Origin: CAVOJY01 sp963696405
Lineage (GTDB): Bacteria > Chloroflexota > Limnocylindria > Limnocylindrales > CSP1-4
DNA: 64,000 nucleotides
Assembly: GCA_963696405.1 (NCBI GenBank)
Contig: CAVOJY010000007.1
Span: 310,001 to 374,000 of the forward strand
Direction of reading: 5' to 3'
Shown: positions 1-11,927 of the stretch, in pieces
Position numbering within the stretch: position 1 is the first letter of the stretch
Layout of the letters: each line of letters starts with the position of its first letter
Program-made: the position numbers and the translations under genes
Notes under the pieces: generated by a model
The model's database searches: none
What the model was told of the DNA's origin: nothing
The model's input: the letters and a program-made list of their open reading frames with translations, nothing else

Positions 1-937
1 GCTCGACGAAGGCCGCAAGCACCTCATCGTCCCCGGTGTCCGCGCCGTTCACCATCACGAAGACGTCGCGGCCGACCATGCGTCCATCGCGGACAACGAA
101 CAGCTGGACGGCTGCCTCGGCACCTGCGCGCGCGAGCCCCAGCACATCCTCCTCGGTCCGCGCGAAGGCCGCCATCTTCTGGCTCTCCATGGTGCGCTCG
201 ACCGCCCGGAGCTGGTCGCGCAGTGAGGCGGCGCGCTCGAATTCGAGCGCCTCGGAGGCGGCGGCCATCTCTCGCCGCAAGCGTCGCGCCACTACCTCCT
301 GCCGTCCCTCGAGAAAGAGCATGACCTGCTCGATATCCCGCCGGTAGGACTCCCGATCGATGGCCTCGATGCACGGACCCTGGCATCGCTTCATGTCGTA
401 GAGCAGGCAGGGCCGGGCCAGGGCCCGCTCCCCTCCCCGGATGGGGATCGTGCACGTTCGGAACGGGAAGAGCCGGCGGATGAGTTCCATGGCGGCATCG
501 ACGCTGCTCGCCGACGCGTACGGGCCAAAGTAGCGGCTGCCGTCCTGCACGAGCCGTCGCGTCCGCTCGATCCGCGGGAAGTCCTCTTCCAGCGTCACCC
601 GGATGAACGGGTAGCTCTTGTCGTCCTTCAGCCGGACGTTGTAGCGCGGCTGGTGCCGCTTGACCAGGTTGGCCTCGAGGAGGAGCGCTTCGCTCACGGT
701 ATCGGTGACCGTCCAGTCGATGGCTCCGACCTGGTCGATCATGAAGGGAAGGCGAGGCTGCTGGTCGGCGTGCGAGCGGCGCTGGAAGTAACTGCGCACA
801 CGGTGACGCAGGCTCTGCGCCTTGCCGACGTAGAGGACGGCGCCCCGGAGATCCTTGAAGAGGTACACGCCCGGCGTGTCGGGAAGCAGGGCGAGCGTGG
901 CCTCGAGTTCCTCGTTCACCGGTCGATCGTAGGGCAT
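1..937 (-). CDS. uvrC: UvrABC excinuclease subunit C, N-terminal part (cut by window edge)
   Basis: UvrC makes the dual incisions around a lesion in nucleotide excision repair. About 312 N-terminal residues are visible. The GIY-YIG nuclease domain opens the protein (TPGVYLFKDLRGAVLYVGKA, about residues 21-40, then RVRSYF). The conserved stretch NLVKRHQPRYNVRLKDDKSY and the Cys patch CLLYDMKRCQGPC follow, then a UVR-like helical segment (ALEFERAAALRDQL). The ATG at 935-937 begins MPYDRPVNEE. The UvrC endonuclease and HhH domains lie beyond the left edge. It is divergent from the MFS gene at 1016. Confidence 0.95.
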   Translation of the reverse strand, partial: MPYDRPVNEELEATLALLPDTPGVYLFKDLRGAVLYVGKAQSLRHRVRSYFQRRSHADQQPRLPFMIDQVGAIDWTVTDTVSEALLLEANLVKRHQPRYNVRLKDDKSYPFIRVTLEEDFPRIERTRRLVQDGSRYFGPYASASSVDAAMELIRRLFPFRTCTIPIRGGERALARPCLLYDMKRCQGPCIEAIDRESYRRDIEQVMLFLEGRQEVVARRLRREMAAASEALEFERAASLRDQLRAVERTMESQKMAAFARTEEDVLGLARAGAEAAVQLFVVRDGRMVGRDVFVMVNGADTGDDEVLAAFVE

Positions 938-1015
938 CTGCGGGCGGGCCACCCTGAGCGAGCCTGTCGGGCGGCAGGCAGTCGCGACCCGTTCGTCGTA
1001 CGATCCACGGCTGCC

Positions 1016-2272
1016 ATGACCGCCCTCCCGCTCCAGGTCACGATCTCGCCCGCCCCCGCCCAGTCCCGGGCCGCGCGGCTGGCCGTGCTCGCGGCGGTCT
1101 TTCTGGCTTTCGTGGACAACTTCGCGATGCTTCCTGTCATCGGCCCGCGGGCGGCGGAGCTCGGGGCCGATGTCCTGGGAGTAGGTGCTGCGGTGGCCGC
1201 CTACTCAGCGACGAACCTGCTCTTCAACCTGTTCGGCGGCGCCCTCGCCGACCGGTTCGGCAGGCGCACCGTCCTGGTTTCCAGCCTGGTGGTGTCGCCG
1301 CTGCCAGTCGCGTTCTATGCGTTCGCCGAGTCGCTCCCGGCGTTCCTGGCCCTGCGGGTCGTCCACGGCGCGGTGGGCGGTCTCATCGCCAGTGCCGTGT
1401 TTGCCGTGCTGGCCGACCTGGCGCCGGTCGGTTCGAGAGGGCGCTCCCTTGGGCGCGCGGGTGCACTGATCGGCGCGACCGCCGTCCTCGCCCCGGCGGT
1501 TGCGGGGATCCTCCGGCAGCGATACGGCACCGAGACGGTGTTTCTCGCCGTCGCTGTCGTGATGGCGGTGGGCGTCCTGCTTGTCGTCCGGTTTCTGCCC
1601 GAGACTCTGTCCGACCCGCAGCGCGGCCGCCCGGGCATTCGTGCTCGGACGTGGGGGCGGCTGCTGGCGGAACCGAGGCTTCGCCTTGCATACGTCGGGA
1701 TCGGCCTCCTCATGGCCACCGTCGGCACAGTCACGGCGTTCGTTCCGGTGCAGCTCGAAGCGCGAGGGGAAGCGGCGTCGCTGAGCGGCATGCTCTTCAG
1801 CGTCTTCGGCCTCGTGGCGGTCGTCGTGATGCTGAGCCGCACCAGCGGGATCGTCGACCGCCGCGGTCCGCTGCTCCCCGCCGAGGCTGGGCTGGCCTCG
1901 CTCGCCCTCGCTCTTGTCCTGCTTGCCGCGGCTGGCACCGCCGCCGCCGCGGTCGCCATGGTCCTGCTTGGACTCGGTTACGGCCTCGTCTTCCCGGGAA
2001 CAGCCGGATCGGTGGCTCTCGCCACCGATCCGGCGGAGCGGGGCCGTGCCTACGGCCTCTTCAATGTCTCGTTCGATCTCGGGGTCACGGTCGGGCCGCT
2101 CCTCGGCGGCGTCGCGGCGATGGGCGGCCTCGCCGGCGGGACGGTCGCAGGCGTCGGCACGGCGGGCGCCGCGGTGGCCTTCCTTCCGGCGCTGGCCCTG
2201 GTCCTGGTGGGCCTCCCCGTGATCGCCGCGCTGGGACGTCGAGCGCGTGGAGCCTCTGCTCCCGAGGGCTGA
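1016..2272 (+). CDS. MFS transporter
   Basis: About 418 residues with 12 predicted hydrophobic segments. The MFS signature between TM2 and TM3 is visible as GGALADRFGRRTVL. The family exports or imports small molecules by proton coupling, and the substrate cannot be told. The ATG at 1016 begins MTALPLQ just before the first membrane segment; the open frame continues upstream to 653, but that part is antisense to uvrC. The next gene, a helicase, starts 78 nt downstream on the same strand. Confidence 0.82.
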   Translation: MTALPLQVTISPAPAQSRAARLAVLAAVFLAFVDNFAMLPVIGPRAAELGADVLGVGAAVAAYSATNLLFNLFGGALADRFGRRTVLVSSLVVSPLPVAFYAFAESLPAFLALRVVHGAVGGLIASAVFAVLADLAPVGSRGRSLGRAGALIGATAVLAPAVAGILRQRYGTETVFLAVAVVMAVGVLLVVRFLPETLSDPQRGRPGIRARTWGRLLAEPRLRLAYVGIGLLMATVGTVTAFVPVQLEARGEAASLSGMLFSVFGLVAVVVMLSRTSGIVDRRGPLLPAEAGLASLALALVLLAAAGTAAAAVAMVLLGLGYGLVFPGTAGSVALATDPAERGRAYGLFNVSFDLGVTVGPLLGGVAAMGGLAGGTVAGVGTAGAAVAFLPALALVLVGLPVIAALGRRARGASAPEG

Positions 2273-2349
2273 AGCCAAGCGCGAAGCGGCGGGCAAGGCG
2301 CGCACAAGCCGTCCGTAAGCCAGTGGCACGCGACGAGGGGCAGGCTTCC

Positions 2350-4077
2350 GTGGTGTCCCTCCACCCTGCGGTCCAGGAGCGCCTCGAGCGCCTCGCGCCC
2401 GACCAGCGCGCCGCCGCCACGGCTCCGCCGGGCCCGGTACTTTGCGTTGCCCCAGCTGGGAGCGGGAAGACCACGACACTCGTGGCCCGCGTCGCGTGGC
2501 TGGTGGGGCAGGGCTCGAACCCGGGCACCATCTGCGCGGTCACGTTCAACAGGCGCGCAGCGGAGGAGCTGCGTGGGCGGCTCGACACCGCGCTCGCGCC
2601 GTTCGACCTGCCCGCGGGCTCGGTGCGGGTTCGCACGTTCCATGCCCTCGGACGCGAGATCCTCCTGGACGCCGGCGCCAGCGTCGAGCCGCTTCTCGAT
2701 CGTGCCGAAGTGCTCCGAGATATCCTGGGCCCCGAAGCGGTCGCGCCCCGGCTCCGCGTGCTCGACGATGCGTTCTCACGCCTCAAGCTCGACCGCGGCG
2801 TGGACGCCGCCGCTGCCGACCGGCTTGCCGCGGCGCTCCCGCGCCCACCAGCGACGGCCGCCGCCGGTGCCCCGGACCTACTCACCTCGGACCCGGAAGT
2901 CCTCCAAGCATTCGTTCGTTACGAAGCGGAGCTCGCGGAGCGCCGAGGGCTCGACCACGACGACCTCCTGGTACGTGCCCTTCGAGCCCTTGAGGCGGAC
3001 GGCGCGCTCCTCGGCCGCTGGAGAGAGCGCTGCTCGGAACTGCTCGTGGACGAAGTGCAGGACGTCGACCGGAGCCAGCTGCGCCTGGCTCTGCTGCTCG
3101 CCGCCCCGCAGAACCGGGTCTTCCTGGTGGGAGACGACGACCAGACGATCTATGCGTGGCGCCTGGCAGACGTGCGACGGGTCCTGGGGCTTGCCGCGGC
3201 GCTGCCGGGCCTGCGGCGGACCGACCTCGTCGTGAACTACCGGTGTCCCGCCGCCGTCGTCGAGCGGGCGATCCGGCTCGTCGAGCGCAACCGGGAGCGC
3301 TTCGGCAAGTCCATCTCGGCTCGGCCGGGCGCGGGCGGCAGCCTGTATCTCCTGCCGGACCCGGGTGACGACGTGGCTCGAGCGCGACGGCTCCTGCGGA
3401 CCTGGCCGGTCGACGGCGCGTCCCGTGCGGTGCTGGCCCGCACGAACGCCGAGCTGGCGCCGTACGCCGCCGTCGCCCTCGAGCTCGGCATCCCGTACCG
3501 CGCGGCGGAGGACGGCCTTGCCCTCGACTCGATGGCGACGGGGCCACGGCCGGTGCCCGTGCCGGATGCCATCCTGGAGGCCCTTGCGGCGTCCGCCGCG
3601 AGGGACCCACCGGCCGTCGACGCGCGCGGGATGCTCGCCCGCCTCGCCCGCCTCGCGATCGGCGGCGGCGCTGCCGGGGCGGCGGTCGCGGAGGACGCAG
3701 GGATGCTGCTGTCGTGGGCGCCTGTTGCCTCCGGCCCGGGGGCGCTGGCTTCGCTCGTCAGCGACGCGCGCGAACGTCGGGCCCGACTCCGCCGCGACGA
3801 TGCCGCCCTGGCCCTCGCGACCATCCATGGCACCAAGGGCCTGGAGTTCGACCACGTTGCCGTCGTGAACCTCGACGCCGGCCGATTCCCAAACGCTCGC
3901 AGCCTGGCGGAAGCGCCCGATCCCGACCGCGAGCTGGAGGAAGAGCGACGGCTCGCCTACGTGGCATGGACTCGGGCGCGTCGGTCGCTCGTGCTCGTCT
4001 ACGACCCGGGAGCCCCCTCGCCCTTCCTTCGGGATGCCTTCACCGACGACGAGCTGGCCGGTCAGGTCGCGCAGTAG
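2350..4077 (+). CDS. UvrD/Rep-family (SF1A) DNA helicase
   Basis: A 3'-5' superfamily 1 helicase of about 575 residues, shorter than typical UvrD/PcrA (about 720). The motifs appear in order: Walker A (APAGSGKTTTL), motif Ia (AVTFNRRAAEEL), Walker B (LLVDEVQDVD), motif III (LVGDDDQTIYAWR), motif IV (VVNYRCP), motif V (IHGTKGLEFDHV) and motif VI (RRLAYVAWTRARRSL). The frame is open far upstream inside the MFS gene. GTG 2350 is chosen because GAGGGG precedes it by 9 nt; GTG 2323 and 2353 are alternatives. Lying next to uvrC and near uvrA/B, it may act in excision repair by releasing UvrC and the excised oligomer. That role is inferred. Confidence 0.85.
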   Translation: MVSLHPAVQERLERLAPDQRAAATAPPGPVLCVAPAGSGKTTTLVARVAWLVGQGSNPGTICAVTFNRRAAEELRGRLDTALAPFDLPAGSVRVRTFHALGREILLDAGASVEPLLDRAEVLRDILGPEAVAPRLRVLDDAFSRLKLDRGVDAAAADRLAAALPRPPATAAAGAPDLLTSDPEVLQAFVRYEAELAERRGLDHDDLLVRALRALEADGALLGRWRERCSELLVDEVQDVDRSQLRLALLLAAPQNRVFLVGDDDQTIYAWRLADVRRVLGLAAALPGLRRTDLVVNYRCPAAVVERAIRLVERNRERFGKSISARPGAGGSLYLLPDPGDDVARARRLLRTWPVDGASRAVLARTNAELAPYAAVALELGIPYRAAEDGLALDSMATGPRPVPVPDAILEALAASAARDPPAVDARGMLARLARLAIGGGAAGAAVAEDAGMLLSWAPVASGPGALASLVSDARERRARLRRDDAALALATIHGTKGLEFDHVAVVNLDAGRFPNARSLAEAPDPDRELEEERRLAYVAWTRARRSLVLVYDPGAPSPFLRDAFTDDELAGQVAQ

Positions 4078-4081
4078 GCCT

Positions 4082-4582
4082 TCAGCGCCAGCGCACGTCC
4101 ACGGAGAAATCGACGTAGGCGCGAAGCATCGCCAGGGCCTCACCCCAGCCCTCGCGGGCATCCGCGTACGCGTCGCGCTGGCGCAAGTCGCTCGTGTCGA
4201 AAGGTCCATCCTCCAGGTCGATCGTGCTTCCCATGCCCCGCGGTTCGATCGCAACCGTCACGGCCGTCACGAGCGATTCGTCGGGCAGCCATGGCCATCG
4301 GAAGGTGAACCGGCTGTTCGGCTCGGCCAGCGTGACGTCCCACCAGACCCGCTGGGTCGGCCAGACGAGCATTGTTCGTGCACCGACCGCGAGCGAACCC
4401 TCGACCCGGTGGGGGAGCCAGCGCGCAAGGTCCTCGGGCTGCGACCACGCGCGGTACACACGCTCCGCCTCCGCGTCGAGCCTGCGGCGGAGGCGAACCC
4501 AGCGCACCGGCGTCGCGTCTCCCTGACTGCCACCCTGGCCGGCGCCTGCCGACCCACCCTCGGGACCGCTTCGACGTCTCAT
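4082..4582 (-). CDS. SRPBCC (START/AHSA1-like) domain protein
   Basis: About 166 residues. After a Gly/Ser-rich N-terminus the protein has the START-like pattern: RRLDAEAERVYRAWSQPEDLARWL, a beta-rich middle with the WWDVTLAEPNSRFTFRWPW stretch, and a C-terminal helix (GWGEALAMLRAYVD). Such proteins bind hydrophobic ligands or act as Hsp90 co-chaperone-like modules, so no specific function can be assigned. ATG 4582 is preferred because GAGG lies about 8 nt upstream. It follows the HD gene on the same strand and ends 5 nt from the convergent helicase gene. Confidence 0.7.
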   Translation of the reverse strand: MRRRSGPEGGSAGAGQGGSQGDATPVRWVRLRRRLDAEAERVYRAWSQPEDLARWLPHRVEGSLAVGARTMLVWPTQRVWWDVTLAEPNSRFTFRWPWLPDESLVTAVTVAIEPRGMGSTIDLEDGPFDTSDLRQRDAYADAREGWGEALAMLRAYVDFSVDVRWR

Positions 4583-4630
4583 GCTCGGAACCTCATTTGT
4601 CGCGACTCCCGCTGCGGATCGCACGCCTCA

Positions 4631-5254
4631 TTACAGCCCAAGCTCGCCGCGTACGTCCTTCAGCCCCTCCACGACGTTGGCGATGTGCTCCTCGAGCGGC
4701 ACACCGATCTCCTCGGCTCCCTTCGCGAGCTGGTCGCGCGGCACTTGCCTGGCGAATCCCCGGTCGCGCATCTTCTTGGTGACCGCCCGCGGATCGACCT
4801 CGTCGAGCGACCGGTTCGGGCGCACGTAGGCCACCGCAATGACGAAGCCGCTCATCTCGTCGCACGCGTAGACCACCCGGGAGAGCAGGCCGGTGCGCGG
4901 GACGCCCGTGTGATCCCCATGGCCCAGCACGGCCTCGAGGACCTCGTCGGGGTAGCCGCGGCGCCGCAGCTCGTCGGCTCCCGTCCACGGGTGGGTGTCC
5001 GGGAACCGCTCGTAGTCGAAGTCGTGGAGGAGCGCCGCCGCGCGCCAGACGTCGAGCTCGGGACCGTCCAGCGAGTACCGGTTGCGCCCATACCAGGCGA
5101 CCGATGCCTCGACGGCCATGGCGTGACGCCGGAGCATGTCGCCTGCGGTCCATTCGCACAGGAGTGCCCACGCGTCGGCGCGATTCGGCACCGGCGGCCC
5201 GGCGGAGCCGGCGGAACCGGCGGGAGATCCCGCCCCGGCCCCTGCATCGGTCAC
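4631..5254 (-). CDS. HD-domain protein (HDIG-type phosphohydrolase-like)
   Basis: 207 residues. The HD motif is seen as LLHDFDYERFPDTHPW, with an upstream His (RRHAMAVE) and a later HGDHTGVP, the usual metal ligands of HD hydrolases. Close relatives are annotated as HDIG hydrolases or putative nucleotidases; the substrate is unknown. The GTG start at 5254 overlaps the stop of the LysM gene by 4 nt (GTGA), so translation is probably coupled. The first about 25 residues are Gly/Ala/Ser-rich and probably disordered. Confidence 0.75.
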   Translation of the reverse strand: MTDAGAGAGSPAGSAGSAGPPVPNRADAWALLCEWTAGDMLRRHAMAVEASVAWYGRNRYSLDGPELDVWRAAALLHDFDYERFPDTHPWTGADELRRRGYPDEVLEAVLGHGDHTGVPRTGLLSRVVYACDEMSGFVIAVAYVRPNRSLDEVDPRAVTKKMRDRGFARQVPRDQLAKGAEEIGVPLEEHIANVVEGLKDVRGELGL

Positions 5255-5616
5255 TGCGGGATCTTCAGCTTCTGCCCGACCCGTAGCTTCTTCGGATCCG
5301 TGACCTCGGGGTTCGCGTCCATGAGGGCCTTGAGCGAGATCCCGTTCTTCTTCGCGATCCCGTACAGGGTGTCGCCCTTCTTCACCACGTAGGTCGTGTA
5401 CGCCGGCTCCTCGGTGAACTCGGGGGTCTCCTCGGGCTCGGGCGTGATCTCAGAGGGCGGCTCGGGCGTCACCTCCGACGGCACGGCCGTCTCGATCGGC
5501 AACGTCGGCTCCACGGAGCCCTCGGGGCTCGGGCTTCCTGTCGGAGGCGGCCCTCCGCCGCAGCCGGCGAGCATCATCACCAGCATCACCGAGATGAGGC
5601 CTGCGCGGATCCGCAT
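5251..5616 (-). CDS. LysM-domain lipoprotein
   Basis: 121 residues. A short signal peptide ends in a lipobox (MLAGC, Cys about residue 21), predicting lipid anchoring outside the cell. A Pro/Glu/Thr-rich spacer (TPEPPSEITPEPEETPEFT) follows, then one LysM module (YVVKKGDTLYGIAKKNGIS to LRVGQKLKIPQ), which binds peptidoglycan or other N-acetylglucosamine polymers. ATG 5616 has a strong GGAGG about 5 nt upstream. It is the first gene of a three-gene unit with the HD and SRPBCC genes. Confidence 0.88.
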   Translation of the reverse strand: MRIRAGLISVMLVMMLAGCGGGPPPTGSPSPEGSVEPTLPIETAVPSEVTPEPPSEITPEPEETPEFTEEPAYTTYVVKKGDTLYGIAKKNGISLKALMDANPEVTDPKKLRVGQKLKIPQ

Positions 5617-5680
5617 GTCGTCCTCCAGCTCTCGGCGTCTCGCGCCGGTCCCGGAGCCGGCGTGCGTGCGCGCCGCCAGT

Positions 5681-6934
5681 CTACCGGCGGAGGAACGAGA
5701 CCGCCACCCTGCTTCGCATCCAGGCCAGCACGACCACGGTCGCCACGGCCGTGATGATCGCGCCAGCGACGAAGACCGCTCCAATCGTGATGCCTGCCGC
5801 CGCGGCGCCTATGGCCGGGCCGATGATGCCGGCAACGTAGAGCGGCGTGTACACCAGGTTGAGCGTTGCGGACCGGCGCTCGGACGGCGTCTCGACGGAG
5901 ACGAGCCCGAAGACCATCGCGGAAGTCGCGGCACTGAAGGCCGCGAACCCGGCCACGAGGGCGGCGAGGGCGCCGACAGACGGGCTGAGCGGCATGAGGA
6001 CGAGCACGATTGCGGCGGCGCCGAGCGCGACGGCAAGGACCGGGCGGAAGCCGATGCGGTCGCCGAGGGCGCCGGAAAGCGGCGACACGAGCGCGCCGAC
6101 GAGCGCCGCCCCGCCCACCACGAAACCAACGGTACTGGCCAGCCCCGGCCCGGTTCCGGTGATCTCCACGACGAGGAGCGGGAGGAACGGGCTGACCATC
6201 TGACGGGCGAGCAGCGCGAGCCCCAGGACGGCGAAGAGACGGCGGGTCGAGCGGTCGCTGAAGACGGCCCGGACGGCGTCCGCGGCGAGCACCCGAAGGG
6301 AGCCGCGCGGGATCACCGGCGGGCGGATCTCCCTCGACGCGACCGCCAGCAGGACGGCCATGGCAACCGAGAGCGCGGAGGACAGGGCGAACACCACCTG
6401 CAGCGAGAGCCCCAGACCGTCGATCATGATTCCGCCCAGCGTGGGCCCGACGGCAAAACCGATGGCCTGGCTGGCCCCGTACAGGGCGACCGCGGTCCCC
6501 AGGCGGCCGGTGGGTGTGACGTCACGGAGGGCCGCAAGCATGACGCCGCTGTTGCCGAGCTGGAACCCGACGAGGAGGAGGCTGCCGGCGACCTGCCAGG
6601 GAGTCGTGCTCAGGGCGAGCCCGCAGAACACGACGGCCTCGACGAGCGCGCTCCTGATGATGACCGCTTTTCGGCTGTACTTGTCGGCGAGCACACCCCA
6701 CACGGGCACGAGCGGAACCCCGAGCACGAACTGGCACGCTGTGAGCAGGCCCACGAGCTGCCCGATCTCCGTCACGGGCACCCCCATGCCGCCGAGCTGC
6801 AGCGGCAGAAAAGCGGCCACCTGGCTCACACCGATCGCCTCGACGAAGGAGACGGTGCCGTACAGCGCGAGCAGGGCGGTCCACGACTGTGGCGGGCGAC
6901 CGGGCGGGGCGGTCGCTCCTGCGATCACGCCCAC
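5681..6934 (-). CDS. MFS transporter
   Basis: 417 residues with about 12 hydrophobic segments. The MFS signature is visible as WGVLADKYSRKAVI, and the central cytoplasmic loop as ASREIRPPVIPRGSLR. It resembles multidrug or sugar-efflux MFS proteins; the substrate is unknown. The start is the GTG at 6934. It lies downstream of uvrA, the DUF6941 gene and a small gene on the same strand, and 64 nt upstream of the LysM gene. Confidence 0.8.
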   Translation of the reverse strand: MGVIAGATAPPGRPPQSWTALLALYGTVSFVEAIGVSQVAAFLPLQLGGMGVPVTEIGQLVGLLTACQFVLGVPLVPVWGVLADKYSRKAVIIRSALVEAVVFCGLALSTTPWQVAGSLLLVGFQLGNSGVMLAALRDVTPTGRLGTAVALYGASQAIGFAVGPTLGGIMIDGLGLSLQVVFALSSALSVAMAVLLAVASREIRPPVIPRGSLRVLAADAVRAVFSDRSTRRLFAVLGLALLARQMVSPFLPLLVVEITGTGPGLASTVGFVVGGAALVGALVSPLSGALGDRIGFRPVLAVALGAAAIVLVLMPLSPSVGALAALVAGFAAFSAATSAMVFGLVSVETPSERRSATLNLVYTPLYVAGIIGPAIGAAAAGITIGAVFVAGAIITAVATVVVLAWMRSRVAVSFLRR

Positions 6935-6985
6935 GGCCGGCGCCGTTGCGGGTCGGCTGGGGCCGGAGTCACGCGGCGGGCTCCA

Positions 6986-7309
6986 TCAGGGTCTGCGGGT
7001 GTGCACGACCCTGAGGAGCCGGTCGATCTCCTCGCGGAGGCGGAACGCGTCTGCGGTCGGCCAGACCGCAAGCACCGAGTCGGTCGAGCCGAAGGCGGCC
7101 CGGGCCGTGCGAGCGGCCTGTTCGACGGCCCGGCGGTCGCCGTCCTCGAGGGCGGGGAGCGTCGCGGAGAACCACGTCCGCCAGCGCACGTCCCCGGCCG
7201 CCTCGAGCGCGCGCAGCGCGTGGCGGACCAGGCGTGCGACGGCCAGCGCAGCCTCGTCCAGTTCCGGGTCCGCCCAGCGCGGTGCGCTGCGCCGCCGGGG
7301 CGTGCCCAC
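6986..7309 (-). CDS. Hypothetical protein, helical
   Basis: 107 residues, GTG start. It is mostly alpha-helical with Arg/Ala-rich heptads (DEAALAVARLVRHALRALEA, then REEIDRLLRVVH). No domain is recognised and no signal peptide or membrane segment is seen. It starts 12 nt after the DUF6941 stop on the same strand, which supports a real gene in the uvrA transcription unit. Confidence 0.5.
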   Translation of the reverse strand: MGTPRRRSAPRWADPELDEAALAVARLVRHALRALEAAGDVRWRTWFSATLPALEDGDRRAVEQAARTARAAFGSTDSVLAVWPTADAFRLREEIDRLLRVVHTRRP

Positions 7310-7320
7310 CGGCCGGTCGC

Positions 7321-7776
7321 TCAGGCGCGCCCGGGCGGCGGCGGGAAGGGCGGCACCACGGCCGTCCCCGGGGGCCCCGATGACCGTTCCACGGTGAGGG
7401 GCACCCGCTTGCGTTCGGAACCGCCGACGAACACCCTCAGGCTGTACTCGCCGGGCTGGTCGAACGTCAGGTTCCAGAGATCGATCGCGAACGTCACGTG
7501 CGTCTCGTGGCCGGGAAGGACGCCTTCGGCCCGGACCTCCGCCTCCGCCCGCGACAGCTCACGGCCGTCGGGCCCGGTGAGGACGAAGCGCATCTGGTGC
7601 GGCTCACCGGCCTCGGCGTCCGTGAAGCCCAGGCCGATGACCATCGCGAGGTGGGGGTGCACGAGCGGGAAGGTTGGGCCGCCGATACGGGACACGCCGC
7701 CGCCGAGGACGAAGAACTTGGCGCCCGGCCGCGCATCGGCGGCGTCCGCGAAGAAGACGTAGTCGATTTCGGGCAT
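7321..7776 (-). CDS. DUF6941 family protein
   Basis: 151 residues. The sequence matches the pattern I recall for DUF6941: PEIDYVFFADAADARPGAKF followed by VLGGGVSRI, FPLVHPHLAMV and a beta-sandwich tail (FAIDLWNLTFDQPGEYSLRV). The function of the family is unknown; the fold is probably an all-beta C2-like sandwich. The ATG at 7776 begins MPEIDY and lies 10 nt downstream of the uvrA stop, so it is probably cotranscribed with uvrA. A Pro-rich tail (PPFPPPPGRA) ends it. Confidence 0.7.
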   Translation of the reverse strand: MPEIDYVFFADAADARPGAKFFVLGGGVSRIGGPTFPLVHPHLAMVIGLGFTDAEAGEPHQMRFVLTGPDGRELSRAEAEVRAEGVLPGHETHVTFAIDLWNLTFDQPGEYSLRVFVGGSERKRVPLTVERSSGPPGTAVVPPFPPPPGRA

Positions 7777-7786
7777 GGAAGGCAGT

Positions 7787-10903
<3,117 letters not shown>

Positions 10904-10945
10904 GTCCGGGTTAGTCTAGTCTACCGGCAGGCTATCGAACAAATG
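10904..10945 (-). promoter_or_regulatory. Possible uvrA promoter with a very short leader
   Basis: Reading toward uvrA, TTGTTC is followed 18 nt later by TAGACT, which ends 9 nt before the start codon. No Shine-Dalgarno sequence is visible before the ATG. This could mean a nearly leaderless transcript. An imperfect dyad (CGAA..TTCG, 13 of 19 symmetric positions) covers the -35 region at about 10936-10954. The assignment rests on pattern only. Confidence 0.3.
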
Positions 10946-11275
10946 ATCTATTCGAGGCCAAGCGGTACCGGGGTCCTGCCGCGTACCCACCCGTGGGCTG
11001 TGAGGCGACGGCGGTGGCCTCCTGCGCTGGCGTGCACGGGCTGGTTGACCTCGACCGGATGAAGGAATCGTCCCGCTCCGCGTTCGCGACGGCAGCAACG
11101 AGCCCGGCGCGCAGGTTCGACCCGCCGCCACCCGCGCCAACCCTCCCGTCGCGAAGCCCCCGGGTGGGTCAGCGGCGAGATCGGCTGCATCGCATCGCCG
11201 GTTGGATGGGGCGACCGGGCAGGCAAGACGAAGCGCAATCGGGCGGCGCCCGCTCGCGCCCCGAGGGGGTTTGGA
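10946..11275. other. Intergenic region between uvrA and tdk, no gene seen
   Basis: The rest of a gap of about 370 nt lies between uvrA and the end of the thymidine kinase gene. The open frames here are Arg/Pro-rich with no recognisable domain on either strand. I see no tRNA, riboswitch or clear hairpin terminator. It is probably leader or spacer sequence upstream of uvrA. Confidence 0.5.
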
Positions 11276-11884
11276 CTACGCGCGACGCTTCCCGTCCCCC
11301 GGCCCGATGGCGTGGCAGGTCCGGCAGCGCGCCTGGTAGACCTCGTCGCCGATGCCGCCGACAACGATGAGGGGGTCCCACGGCGAGGCCGGGTGACCGT
11401 CGATCAGGCGTTGGGTACGCGTCGCCTCGGCCCCGCAGACCACGCAGATGGCGGTCAGCTTGCGGACGTCGTCGGCGAGCGCGAGGAGCGCGGGCATGGG
11501 CCCGAACGGCCGGCCGAGGAAGTCCGTATCGAGCCCGGCCACGACCACGTGCCGACCGCCCGCGACCAGCCGCTCCACGACGGCTGGAAGCTCGCTGTCG
11601 AAGAACTGCGCCTCGTCGATCGCCACGACGTCGGGGTCGGTCGACCGCACGATCGGCTCGATCTCCGCGGACGACGTGACCATCCGGCTCGGGAAGGTGA
11701 ATCCGCTGCGCGAGACGATGGCCTGCGTCTGCGCTCGAGTGTCCACGGTCGGACGCACGACCAGGGCGCGACGATGGGCGATCTCCGCCCGCCGAAGCTG
11801 CCGCACCATCTCCTCCGACTTTCCGGAGAACATGCACCCGGCGATGACCACGAGGCTGCCCGCCTGCCGCTTGCGCCGCGCCAT
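11276..11884 (-). CDS. tdk: Thymidine kinase
   Basis: Phosphorylates thymidine to dTMP in pyrimidine salvage. About 202 residues of the type II (TK1-like) family: P-loop GCMFSGKSEEM, lasso/Walker B region DEAQFF, and zinc ligands CVVCGAEATRTQR plus CRTCH. ATG 11884 is preferred over GTG 11896 because the ribosome site GAGGAGGTGAG overlaps the latter. It lies directly downstream of uvrB on the same strand (44 nt gap). Confidence 0.95.
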   Translation of the reverse strand: MARRKRQAGSLVVIAGCMFSGKSEEMVRQLRRAEIAHRRALVVRPTVDTRAQTQAIVSRSGFTFPSRMVTSSAEIEPIVRSTDPDVVAIDEAQFFDSELPAVVERLVAGGRHVVVAGLDTDFLGRPFGPMPALLALADDVRKLTAICVVCGAEATRTQRLIDGHPASPWDPLIVVGGIGDEVYQARCRTCHAIGPGDGKRRA

Positions 11885-11927
11885 GCCCGCCCTCACCTCC
11901 TCGGTGTGTGCCGACTTGCCTGGTCGA

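Noticed and set aside
653..1015. N-terminal extension of the first MFS gene
   Set aside because: The extra 121 residues are antisense to uvrC and hydrophilic. The membrane protein plausibly starts at 1016.
10936..10954. Bacillus-type LexA box (CGAACNNNNGTTCG) upstream of uvrA
   Set aside because: The two half-sites do not match in sequence or spacing; only an imperfect dyad is present.
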